From the NCBI RefSeq assembly GCF_024166365.1, contig NC_064826.1, positions 26,064,001-26,128,000 of the forward strand: 64,000 nucleotides of DNA, written 5' to 3'. Positions 54,604-64,000 of this stretch are shown here, piece by piece. Numbering within the stretch: position 1 is the first letter of the stretch; each line of letters starts with the position of its first letter. The notes under the pieces were generated by a model. That model was not told where the DNA came from. It saw only the letters and a program-made list of their open reading frames with translations, and searched no databases. The translations under genes were made by a program, and so were the position numbers. This DNA comes from Elephas maximus indicus. Lineage: Eukaryota > Chordata > Mammalia > Proboscidea > Elephantidae.

Positions 54604-55609
54604 TCAGTTACCTACAGAGACAGTTTATTTTGTCTGTCTGCATGAGACCAAAAGATACTTTTTCACTGGTCAGTGAATGGTAGCTCCTGAGAAAAGTTAG
54701 GATGGTTACATACAACAAAAAAAGCTATATTTGGGATTGCAACCAATGTCATAAAGCAATTTGTGTCTAAATTTTTGAATAAGAAAATAATTTGTGCTAT
54801 AAATTTTCACCTAAAGTATAATAAAATAAAAGCTATATTTGGTTTGCACACCTGACTTATCGGGTTAGTAAAAAATATTTTGACTACATTAATTAAAGAT
54901 GTGATAATTATAGAAATTACATAAATTTAGACCTTAATAAAGGTATATTGTTCTTGTACATATTAAGATGTATTCTCTCTCTAGAAATATTTGTTCTGAG
55001 CATGGTGTATTTCTTTTACATAGCAGAAGTTTCTGTCTGGCGCTCAAGTCAAACCTTTTTCCACTTGAAACTCAAACAATAAGGAACCATTTCATCTCTA
55101 TCTTATTTTGAAATCACAAACAAGCAGTCGATTTCCTTCTGCTGTAGGCAGTGGTTGAGTGTGTAGGTTTAACCCTTCTTCAAATCCTGGCCTGCCAGTC
55201 GTAAGCTGTGTCTGACCTGTCATAAACTTGTCGTAAATGGTAAGCATTGCCTATTAGTATTCTGTGACTAAGCGCCTCTGCAGTGAGGAAGTAGAATTCC
55301 AGTACCTTGTTTGGCAGCTTTAGTTCTGTTCTTCTACCCTAAACAAGCACTCTCACCATCGTTTATTTCTTTCTTCTCCCTTTCTCCTAGAATTATCAAA
55401 CTTCAGAGTTAAAGACCATCGGGTACTCCCACCCATACATTCCATTGATAACATGCCCAAGGACTTAACTGTCCAGCCTCAGAGTGACCACCAAAGTAAG
55501 AGGGTCCTTACTATCTGCCCAGGCATCCCTTCACCTTTGGCCAGCTTTAACAATTAGAAAAAACATTCAAGTTGAATCCGGCTCCTCAATTCGCTGATCC
55601 TAGTTCTGT

Positions 55610-55694
55610 GCCTCTCCTTGGAAACCCTATGGGGCAGCTCTACTCTGTCCTACAGGGTCTCTATGAGTCAAAATCGGCTTGACAGTCACAGGTT
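55610..55694 (+). mobile_element. AfroSINE-type SINE, 3' half only
   Basis: CTCCTTGGAAACCCTATGGG, TCTCTATGAGTCAAAATCGG; tRNA-like head lost. Confidence 0.75.
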
Positions 55695-55814
55695 TCTTCA
55701 GTTCTGTGCCTCAGAGCCACGCTGAGGAAGTGTTATTCCTCTTGCACATGAGATGGTTTACCTTCCTTCACTGTCTTGATTACTTCCCTTTAAACACACT
55801 CGAGTTTATCCAAC

Positions 55815-56210
55815 TGTCTTAGTTATCGAGTGATGCTATAGCACAAATACAGGTGGGTGGTTTCAACAAATAGACATTTATTTTCTCGTAGTTTAGGAAG
55901 CTAGAAGTTTGAATTCAAGGCTCTGGCTCTAGTGGAAGGCTTTCTCTCTCTGTTGGCTCTGAGAGAAGGTCCTTGTCTCTTTTCAGTTTCTGTACCTCGG
56001 CGTGGCATCTAATGGTCCCCCATCTCTGCTAGCTTGCTTTCTTGCTTAATTTGCTGTATGTATCTCAAAAAAGATTGATTTAAAACACACACTACACTAA
56101 CACTGTCTCATTAACATAACAAAGAAAACCCACTCTCAAATGGAATTATAACTACAGGTATAGGGGTTAGGATTTATAACACATATCCTGGGGGGACACA
56201 GTTCATAACA
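55815..56210 (-). mobile_element. ERVL-MaLR-type solo LTR, internally deleted
   Basis: TGTCTTAGTTATCGAGTGAT to CTGGGGGGACACAGTTCATA. About 120 bases shorter than the other four LTRs; the middle is missing. Possible target duplication CCAAC/CCATC. Confidence 0.8.
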
Positions 56211-57149
56211 CCATCTCTTCCTAAAAGTGAGACCATGAGTTCTGAATGCAGACCTACAGGCACAGTCAGATCAATACAGTAAGCAGGTGGGTCCCCCTCC
56301 CTTGCCTACATACTATACATCTGTCAGTGTAGCTCAGAGGAATTTTTGGGCTATCAGATCACACTCTGGATTCAGACCTCTTGGCTCCAAATTCTACAAG
56401 TCCTATTTTTCCCATGTTGTTGCTGTGCAATTCTATGTAAGACTTTTTATCCTTATTATATTTCATCTTTCTTAGTCTTGACCATTATTGCAATTGGCTA
56501 AGATCTAATGCATTTTCTATCGCTCCAAGTATTTTGTTATTTGCAGGCTTCATAATGTCTTTAGCTGTCCATCTCCTCCACTGATGATAAATGTTTAACA
56601 GAAATTGGCCCAGGAAAGAGGCCTGCAGGTTGACAACGATCTATTATTTAGCACCCTTTGAGAAGAGCTGTTTATCCAGGTACATCCAGGTACAAATGCT
56701 CCCAAAGACACTGCCATCTAGTATTAATGGCTTCTTTTTGATAACAAAAACATCGATAGGAGACATGGTCAAATACCTTGTCGAAATGCACAGATGCACA
56801 ATATCTATTCCATTCCCCTCTCCACTAATCAAAAAGAGAGAGGAGAGGAGTCAACCCATCAGCTCTTACTGATTATTACTTCTTTTCCTGAGGGTTGTCA
56901 AACCATCTATTCGTTCATTCAAAAATACGTATTGAATATCTGCTAGTTCCAGGCACCTGCTAAGCACAAGGCACAGGACCCATGTCCTCAGGGAGTTTGC
57001 TACCTATAAATAATATATTCTAGATTTTTCACCAGAAATAACACCAAAGACTCATCATCATCATCATGTCTCTCCTCCCTTCCAACATTTATCACAGAAC
57101 CAAGCACGAAGCAGGTTCTCAATACATATTTGTTAAATTAAATTTAGTA

Positions 57150-57380
57150 ATATTACAACTAACATTTATTGAATGCTTGCCAGTGACAGGCATTATGCTA
57201 AGTACATTACACAGGTCATGTCACTTAATTTTTACAACTCACCCCTTCCCCCCATTTTACGGATCAGGAAACTGAGGCACAAAGTGGTTAGGTGATTTGT
57301 CCAAACTCACACATCTAGTGAATAGTGGGGAAGGGATATAAACCCAGTTGTCTGGCAATAAAGGCCACATAGGCTTAACC
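57150..57380 (-). repeat. MIR SINE remnant
   Basis: TTATTGAATGCTTGCCAGTG, CCCCATTTTACGGATCAGGA, AACTGAGGCACAAAGTGGTT and TTTGTCCAAACTCACACATC: complementary MIR, one of the clearest in the window. Confidence 0.72.
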
Positions 57381-59162
57381 ACTAGCATATAACTGACAAC
57401 CCAGCTACTCTCATGGAATTAATGAGAAAAAAGATACTCTGGTCTTATTTTGTAACCTAAAAATGTACAAGCCTCCGTTTAGTCCTAAAAGAGTTTAAAC
57501 TAAACAACAGCACACCTATCCAACAACTCCAGTGGAAATATAAAGATTTTAGGCAAATTTTCATTTGAAAATAAGGTATTCCCATAAAAGAAATAAAATT
57601 ATTTTATGACAGTAATTTAATGTCCTCAGCACAAAATGTGTTAATACTTCTCTTGTTCACATCCCCACAGTTTCACAGAAATCAAATCATTTTAGACGCA
57701 GAAGCCTCCTTCAAAGTTATCTGTTTACTTAAGAATCAGATGGGTGATAATAGCAGATGACTTTTAAGGCTTCCGACCTCAAGACTTCATGGCATAATTT
57801 GCAGAAAGTTTCCATAGAGTTCCTTTTTTCCATCTAACTAACTTAAAAGAATTTCCAGCCTGAAGCAGAAACATCCTTTTTTTTTTTGCAATAAGTCATA
57901 AGACAGCCTTGATAGACTTATTTAAATTATTCACTGAGAAATTTTTTATCTCAGAAATCAAGGGCTAGCTAAGACCCTCATGGGATTCCATAGTATGTAT
58001 ATTGACATTTCCAGTAAGCATATTCATTCTTCATCTGATATTTCATTATATTTAATAATTATGCAATTGAGTTGCTACTTTACAAACAAACCAGGCAACC
58101 CTAGCTTTATTCTATAATTTAAACGCCCTAGACATGCAAGCCCAAAGGTGAATGATCCAAAAAAGAAAGAAATGAACAGCTACTGCAATATGTATTTCTA
58201 TCTGCTCAAAATATTCCCAATACTAAACTACTCATGAAGCTATTTGGTGAGGTACAGATCAAATATTTCATAATCTCACCTTTTGGAATGAGCATCTTGT
58301 CATTCTTATCCAGGGACTTGCCTTCCTAAACCAGAGGAAGTGCCCTGGAGCCAATGTGTTCCTCTCTGTATCTAAAATTAAGTATCCAGTTGGTGGTTAA
58401 ATTAAGACCTGACCTTGTACAACTGAAACATAAGCGGTTCCTGGCACACGGGAAAGTATTACCCATGACTTCTCTAGACTTGCATCAAGAGAAACACCAG
58501 CCCACAGAGATATAATAAGATTATCTGTGTCCTGATTGGTTCAAAGAACTCTCATGAAAACACAGGACCTGCCAACTCAGCAGTCGTGATGGGTCCTGCT
58601 GAAGGAACAAAACAAAATCACTCATATAGAATTAAAACAGATTTTTTAATGATTTGTTCAAGAGACAAATCTGTGTGTCTGAGTCCTAATCCACTTTTCG
58701 TGAACCTTAACACACACAATTTTTTTCAGTTTTCATCTTTTACACTTATGTCAAATCTCATTTAATACAATCTTCTCGTTGACCAGGTTACTGTCTTTCA
58801 GCTGATTTGCATTTAATAACTGCCAGTTTGATACACAGATGGAGATAATAGGACATAGTCACATCTAATCTGATAAAAAAATTTTAGGCAAAATTACTGA
58901 GAATGCATAATCTAAAAAGTATAAGTAGCAGATGTAAAAACGTAAGAAGAAAGTAAGGATTTTAACTGGGGAGGGTTATTTGTTTTCAGTAAAAGAAAAA
59001 TAAAAAATAAAGGTCAGTGTCTTCCTGATTTGCTATTGAAAATAATCTACCTTAAATTTCTTTTGACATGGCTATCCTGGGATTTACTAGGGCCACTGTC
59101 ACAAAGCCATCTGGCTTCTGTCCCTACCACTTCACTGAAACAACTTTTCCTAAGGGTCTCAG

Positions 59163-59323
59163 AAAAACCAAACCTGTTGCTGCCGAGTCGATTCCGACTC
59201 ACAGTGACACTATAAGACAGGGTAGAACTGCCCTACAGGGTTTCCAAGGAGTGCCTGGTGGATTCAAACTGCCAGCCTTCTGGTTAGCAGTCATAGCTCT
59301 TAACCACTACACCACAAGGGTTG
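59163..59323 (-). mobile_element. AfroSINE-type SINE, short subtype
   Basis: TGCTGCCGAGTCGATTCCGA, CAGGGTTTCCAAGGAGTGCC and TAACCACTACACCACAAGGG. Confidence 0.87.
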
Positions 59324-59419
59324 CCAAGGTTGGCAAACACTTTTCAATTCTTATTTTACAGGTACTCTGTTGGATTTGTGCCACGAGCATTTCAAATACC
59401 AGCAGGGTCACCCATGGTG

Positions 59420-59725
59420 GACAGGTTTCAGCAAAGCTTCCAGACTAAGACTATGAAGAAAGGCCTGGTGATCTACTTCCAAAAAGTAGCCAATGAAAAC
59501 CCTATGGATCACAACAGAATATTGTCCAATACAGCACTGGAAGATGAGTCCCTTAGGTCAGAAGCCACTCAAAATACACAGTGGTCGCAACTAGTGGACT
59601 AGAGCAGATCAACGATCATGAAGGTGGCATGGGACGGGGCAATGTTTCATTCTGTTGTACGTGGGGTCACTGAGTGTGAGCCAACTCAATGGCAACTAAC
59701 AACAACAACAATAACAACAACAATC
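59420..59725 (+). mobile_element. RTE-tailed repeat related to AfroSINE, AAC tail
   Basis: AAAGGCCTGGTGATCTACTT, GAAAACCCTATGGATCACAA, CATGAAGGTGGCATGGGACG and TTTCATTCTGTTGTACGTGG, then an AAC run (59696-59725). Its 3' third resembles the RTE end at 29025-29126 more closely than the ordinary SINE does, so it may be a separate SINE or RTE derivative. Confidence 0.7.
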
Positions 59726-60101
59726 GTTGCATTTGCTGCGGTTAAATCCTCCCTCCTCCCTGAAACTCTATTCCCTAGGCTTCTGGGAGCACTCTATGTT
59801 TTTGTTTTTCTTATATTTCTGAACCGTTTTCTTTGTATTTAGTGTTAGCAAATAAATATATGGATTGTAGGGCATCTACAAAACTGTAAATGTGAAATCA
59901 GAGGTCCTAACTGCTTTTGAACTGTGGTAAAAGAGGCTACATTTCAGTCATTCTTAGAGCAAGTTCTGAGGAATATTTTGTGTTTATACCATTATCAACC
60001 GTGTCTTGAAATAGTCAAGGATAAAGGTTAGAATATTATGTGCATTTTATAATTATTAATCTAGTTTAGAATTTTCTAATAAAGAACTCTTATAAAAAGG
60101 A

Positions 60102-60260
60102 ACCCAACCCAGTGCCGTCGAGTCGATTCCGACTCATACCAACCCTATAGGACAGAGTAGAACTGCCCCATAGAGTTTCCAAGGAGCACCTGGCGGATTC
60201 GAACTGCTGACCCTTTGGTTAGCAGCCATAACACTTAACCACTACGCCACCAGGGTTTCC
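60102..60260 (-). mobile_element. AfroSINE-type SINE with 8-bp target duplication
   Basis: AGTGCCGTCGAGTCGATTCC to CACTACGCCACCAGGGTTTC, little diverged. AAAAAGGA occurs at 60094-60101 and 60261-60268. Confidence 0.9.
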
Positions 60261-60499
60261 AAAAAGGAGCCAGAATTTGTGAAACACTTGAGTTTTTGTT
60301 AAAATACTTTTTTTCTTACAATATTAAAAATTCAAATTAAGGTTGAAAGTATGATGCAAATTAATGGGGAAATGTGTACCCAACATTTTAAAATGTAGTT
60401 TGGCACACTGCAGGGCATCTCTGCTCTCATACCAATGAATTATGTCTGTTTTATCTAATTATAAAATAGTTACTGTAGATCTACTTATAAACTAAAAAC

Positions 60500-60596
60500 T
60501 GTTGCCACAGCTTCCCCCTGAGGAGCAGCTGGTGGGTTCGAACTGCCCACCTTTGGTTAGCAGCTAAGCGCTTAACCACTTGCCACCAGGCTCCTT
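60500..60596 (-). mobile_element. AfroSINE-type SINE, 5' half only
   Basis: GAGGAGCAGCTGGTGGGTTC and AAGCGCTTAACCACTTGCCA; 3' part absent. Confidence 0.75.
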
Positions 60597-60668
60597 ACTT
60601 ATATCATACAATATTTAAAATAATGCTTAAAATAATAGAAAGGAAAAGAGAAACTATGTGTTAAAATG

Positions 60669-60730
60669 GAAACCCTGGCAGCATAGTAGTTAAGAGTTTC
60701 AGCTGCTAACCAAAAGGTCATAAGCTTGAA
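60669..60730 (+). mobile_element. AfroSINE-type SINE, head only
   Basis: AAACCCTGGCAGCATAGTAG and CAGCTGCTAACCAAAAGGTC, then unrelated sequence. Confidence 0.7.
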
Positions 60731-60949
60731 TAAAATAAACAAAAGGGCATGTTTCTGAAGAGAGGTACTTGTGAACAAGTCTTGCTTTAACATTTACTGT
60801 CTCTGTTATCTTAGATTATTTAAATTTTCTGAGACTTAATTTATTCATCTCTAATATGGGACTGATAATAATAATAGCATGATGACCATTGCACCCATCA
60901 TTTTTAAGAGGTCTATACTTTATTTTTTTTTTTTTATGCCTTGAGTAGA

Positions 60950-61155
60950 AACCGTGGTGGCACTGTGGTTAAGAGCGGGGGCTGCTAAGCAAAAGGTTGG
61001 TAGTTTGAATCCACCAGATGGTCCCTGGAAACCATATGGGGCAGTTCTACTCTGTCCTATAGGGGCAGTTCTACTCTGTCCTATAGGGTCTACTCTGTCC
61101 TATAGGGTCACTACGAGTCTGTAGACTCAATGGCAACTATTTTGGATTTTTTTTT
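60950..61155 (+). mobile_element. AfroSINE-type SINE with internal tandem duplication
   Basis: AACCGTGGTGGCACTGTGGT start. The GGGGCAGTTCTACTCTGTCC block occurs twice in exact 24-base units (61038-61061, 61062-61085), followed by a 19-base partial copy (61086-61104). Confidence 0.87.
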
Positions 61156-61264
61156 GGTTGTGCCTCAAGTAGTTAATCATCTCCACATGCACACTGTAAA
61201 ACATATTTTAATAACTCAAATATTTATAAGAATAAACTATTCATAATGTTAAAAATCACCTTAC

Positions 61265-62030
61265 TTTAACCTGTTTTGGAAGCTGGCTTTTCTTCTTGGT
61301 TGGTGTTTTCTCAAAGTAGGAATAAAATGAATCAGATTTTTGAACAGCATGCTTCTGTTTTGTTTGGTGGTGAAGGAGAGTTTCAGAGAGGGGTGTGATG
61401 AAACAGTGAGGGGCTTTGGCATACCACTCCTGTTCTTACTGTTGTCTGAGGCTGACATATCTGGAAATGTGTGCTGTGTTCCAAGATGACAATTATAGCA
61501 ACTGATGTGGGGAGCCTTAGGTTGAAAGGACTGAAGCACGGTGTTAGAGGGACAGTCTCTAGAACCACCCATTTTTAGTTTCAGAACACGGGATTTGGGT
61601 AGCAGTGTACGTGGCTTTCCATGGAGCAATATGGCATAGCTTACCCTTCGTGTTTGAGATGCCTGCTGCTACTACACTTCTTGCTTTGCCCGCATGTACT
61701 CTGTGTTCCTGAACACAAAAGTGTGGGGCTTGCTGCCTTTGACTGTGAATTAAACATACAGCTTTTGCTGTGCTTAGCCATAGGAGCACATACCCCCCCA
61801 CAAGGCCATTCATTCAGGTTCCTTTCTGATACAATCGCTTCTTTATACACGCTCATCAGAACTGCAGCTTTGACTCGCCTTCTGGGCAAAAAGGTACCGT
61901 GTTGTTTGGTAAGCAGCATCTACGGACATCCCACTCGGTTCCATTTTCACTTTGGTATATTTCAGGCTTTCCCCTTCTCCTTCCCGCTTTTCTGCACTTG
62001 TTCACTATTTTGACCTTGGGGGCCGTGATT
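61265..62030 (-). pseudogene. Protein-like, frame-broken stretch, identity unknown
   Basis: On the minus strand, successive segments in different frames look like protein: VKIVNKCRKAGRRRGKPEIY and SENGTEWDVR (near 61920-62025); KHSKSCMFNSQSK and CSGTQSTCGQSKKCSSSRHL (near 61650-61780); PHISCYNCHLGTQHTFPDMS (near 61450-61515); and KHAVQKSDSFYSYFEKTPTK (near 61275-61350). No single frame stays open and no splice set was established. It could be a decayed gene, retrocopy or transposase, or chance. I do not recognise a parent. Confidence 0.25.
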
Positions 62031-62749
62031 AAAAAAAAAAAAAATGCCCATTTTATTTCAAATGTGCATAAATCAGGGTGGAAAAATGTCTTCTGCTTTA
62101 TACCTAGCATGCTTTCCAATATATTGATAACTCACTAGTTTCTTCTGTTTGCTTGCTTGCTTTTGCTGTGTTGTACATCGGCTTTTCAGCCTGAAAATCA
62201 AACAACTGAAGCTGGGCAGTCAAATGTGTTAGCACCACACCCCTTTAGGGGCGCCGATGTCACAGGCTCTGGAACAATCCACCTTGTTGACATCACGCTG
62301 GGCATTACTGTTCCATGCAGCAGTACAGAGGCAAGTGGCGGGAGGGAAGTTCTGAGTAAGGCCGAGCTGTAGATAGTCACGCTAAGCTAATCATGAACAG
62401 AAAGTGGGGAGGACTCTGTACTGGGACTCAGTGACATTTACCTCTTCATCAGCGTCTAGCAAAGTGCTTGGCACATAGGAAGCACTCATCAAATATTTGT
62501 TAAATGTTTTGCTAAATATTGGGGATGACTTGATCGTATGGGTTAGCAGTTATTTCTGCCTTATGTAATCAAACCTTAATTCAATAAAAACTGAGTCAGA
62601 ATGAATTTTAAGAAATCTGGTCAATCTTTTGATCTTCCTTTCTTTTTTATTTCTTAGAACAAAGATCTTCATTTTCACCACAATGAGAGGCATTTCAAAT
62701 GTATCTGAGAGTAAAAACCCTTGGTTAAAAGGCAGGAAATCTGTATTGA

Positions 62750-62905
62750 GGCCCAGAATGGATAATGTTTGTGCGAATTGGGGCAAATCATTTAAATGTT
62801 TGTGCCTCAGTTTCCTCTTAAGTAATAATCCTGTGATCTTTATTTCACATCATTGTTGTGAGAATAAAATACAAGCAGAACTAAGAAAAGTCTTTAAAAA
62901 GTACC
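62750..62905 (+). repeat. MIR SINE remnant
   Basis: TTGGGGCAAATCATTTAAAT, TGTGCCTCAGTTTCCTCTTA and CATTGTTGTGAGAATAAAAT, sense MIR core and 3' half. Confidence 0.65.
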
Positions 62906-63564
62906 AATCACTATACAGATTCCGGACTTCCTATTACACGATCATACTTCTGGGACAGAGAACGAACATTAAAGAATCCATCCCATTTGGTTGTCTGTCT
63001 CCACAAGCAGACAAATGTTTTAGTCCATGCAGACTGTGGTGTTAAGCACTTCAGGGCATGCCATGACGGATGGAACATGCAGTTCTAGTCCTTGAGAAGC
63101 TTATCACTGCATAGAGAACAGAGAAGTGGAAAAGCCAGAGTTTGGTAAGAGAGGAAACACACAGGGAGGATGTGGGAGTGGGGAGAAGGATCAGAGAACA
63201 GACACACAAACACATTTTGAAAAGGAGAAAATGGTTTTACGTTACTGGAGTATTCAAGTCCTTTAAGAGCCTTTTTTTTGTTTGTTTTCCTATTCTATTC
63301 CTACCTCTTACCTATCCCAAATTGATGATGTTAAGGCAAAGAAGCCTTCACTCTTCTTACTGTTTATTTGTTATAAACCAAACAACCATAATTAAGACTG
63401 TACAAAAGAGCTTTATATTGACAACCTAAGTAAATGTTGAATTACTGAAAATTTAATATTGTATTCTGCTCTTTCGGAAAAGAATTGATCTTTTCACCTC
63501 TAGCTGTTATGGCTTGTTAATTGAAGCTGCTTCTGCATAATGACAATGTATTAAATAATAAGTA

Positions 63565-64000
63565 TTATGGATTAAACCTCAACATAAAGAAAACAAAAAT
63601 CCTCACAACTGGACCAATGAGAAACATCATGATAAACGGAGAAAAGATTGAAATTGTCAAGGATTTCATTTTACTTGGATCCACAATCAACAGCCATGGA
63701 AGCATCAGTCAAGAAATCAAAAGACACATTGCGTTAGGTAAATCTGCTGCAAAGGACCTCTTTAAAGTGTTGAAGAGCAAAGATGTCACCTTGAAGACTA
63801 AGGTGCACCTGACCCAAGCCATGGTATTTTCAATCGCATCATACGCATGTGAAAGCTGGACAATGAATAACGAAGACCGAAGAAGAATTGATGCCTTTAA
63901 ATTGTGTTGGCGAAGAATACTGAACATACCATGGCCTTCCAAAAGAAAGAACAAATCTGTCTTGGAAGAAGTACAACCAGAATGCTCCTTAGAAGCAAAG
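63565..64000 (+). mobile_element. BovB-like RTE LINE, 5'-truncated, continues past window
   Basis: Starts abruptly at TATGGATTAAACCTCAACAT and is collinear with 28424-28860 of the other plus-strand copy. The frame reading LNIKKTKILTTGPMRNIMIN, ALGKSAAKDLFKVLKSKDVT and CWRRILNIPWPSKRKNKS stays open for about 145 codons to the window edge. This is the post-YADD part of the RT protein; the catalytic motif is missing. Confidence 0.9.

Larger units (their letters stand above)
44405..64000. other. Region upstream of the ASB15 start codon
   Basis: No convincing host coding exon. Because the first ASB15 coding exon follows a splice acceptor two bases before ATG, at least one non-coding exon and the promoter should lie here or beyond; I could not place them. 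Stretches 46270-48400, 49290-50860, 51360-52670, 53040-54030, 54610-55600, 56215-57150, 57380-59160 and 62910-63560 show nothing beyond AT-rich or low-information sequence. Confidence 0.6.

Noticed and set aside
44405..64000. Search for NDUFA5 exons, expected near ASB15
   Set aside because: No frame resembled the NDUFA5 protein; the gene is probably beyond the right edge.

Overview
The window is nuclear DNA from a placental mammal, almost certainly an afrotherian and most likely an elephant or close relative (Proboscidea; Sirenia not excluded). The evidence is intron-split vertebrate genes, about forty copies of a tRNA-derived SINE of the AfroSINE type, BovB-like RTE LINE copies whose 3' end resembles the SINE tail, ERVL-MaLR-type solo LTRs, and older MIR, L2 and L1 remnants. 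Species is inferred from repeat content only. No bacterial, plasmid, phage or CRISPR features were seen.

Two protein-coding genes are present, both on the minus strand, and both could be assembled exon by exon with consistent splice phases. LMOD2 (leiomodin-2) occupies 309-11064: three coding exons, 553 codons plus stop. ASB15 (ankyrin repeat and SOCS box protein 15) occupies 26586-44404: nine coding exons, 588 codons plus stop. About 15.5 kb lies between them. In human 7q31.32 (from memory) the order is NDUFA5-ASB15-LMOD2-WASL, with ASB15 and LMOD2 on one strand, so the window matches conserved synteny. No NDUFA5 or WASL coding sequence is inside it.

Layout: 1-308 LMOD2 3' UTR and downstream; 309-11064 LMOD2, with an 8.6 kb first intron holding a BovB-like LINE that is split by a solo LTR; 11065-26585 intergenic, with a TATA/CArG-like element near the LMOD2 start, two old L1 pieces, one LTR and many SINEs; 26586-44404 ASB15, whose 6.5 kb last intron carries a second RTE copy and many SINEs; 44405-64000 upstream of the ASB15 start codon, probably its 5' leader intron and promoter region, with a head-to-head LTR pair, an L1 inserted in a SINE, a possible processed retrocopy, a protein-like but frame-broken stretch, and a third RTE copy running off the end.

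Both genes act in striated muscle. LMOD2 nucleates and elongates actin thin filaments at pointed ends. ASB15 is a substrate receptor of an elongin-cullin5 ubiquitin ligase linked to muscle growth and turnover. Shared regulation is plausible but not shown by the sequence. I found no convincing undescribed biological system. The best leads are the stacked LTRs sharing one five-base target, the broken protein-like stretch near 61.3-62.0 kb, and a non-canonical cullin-5 box in ASB15.
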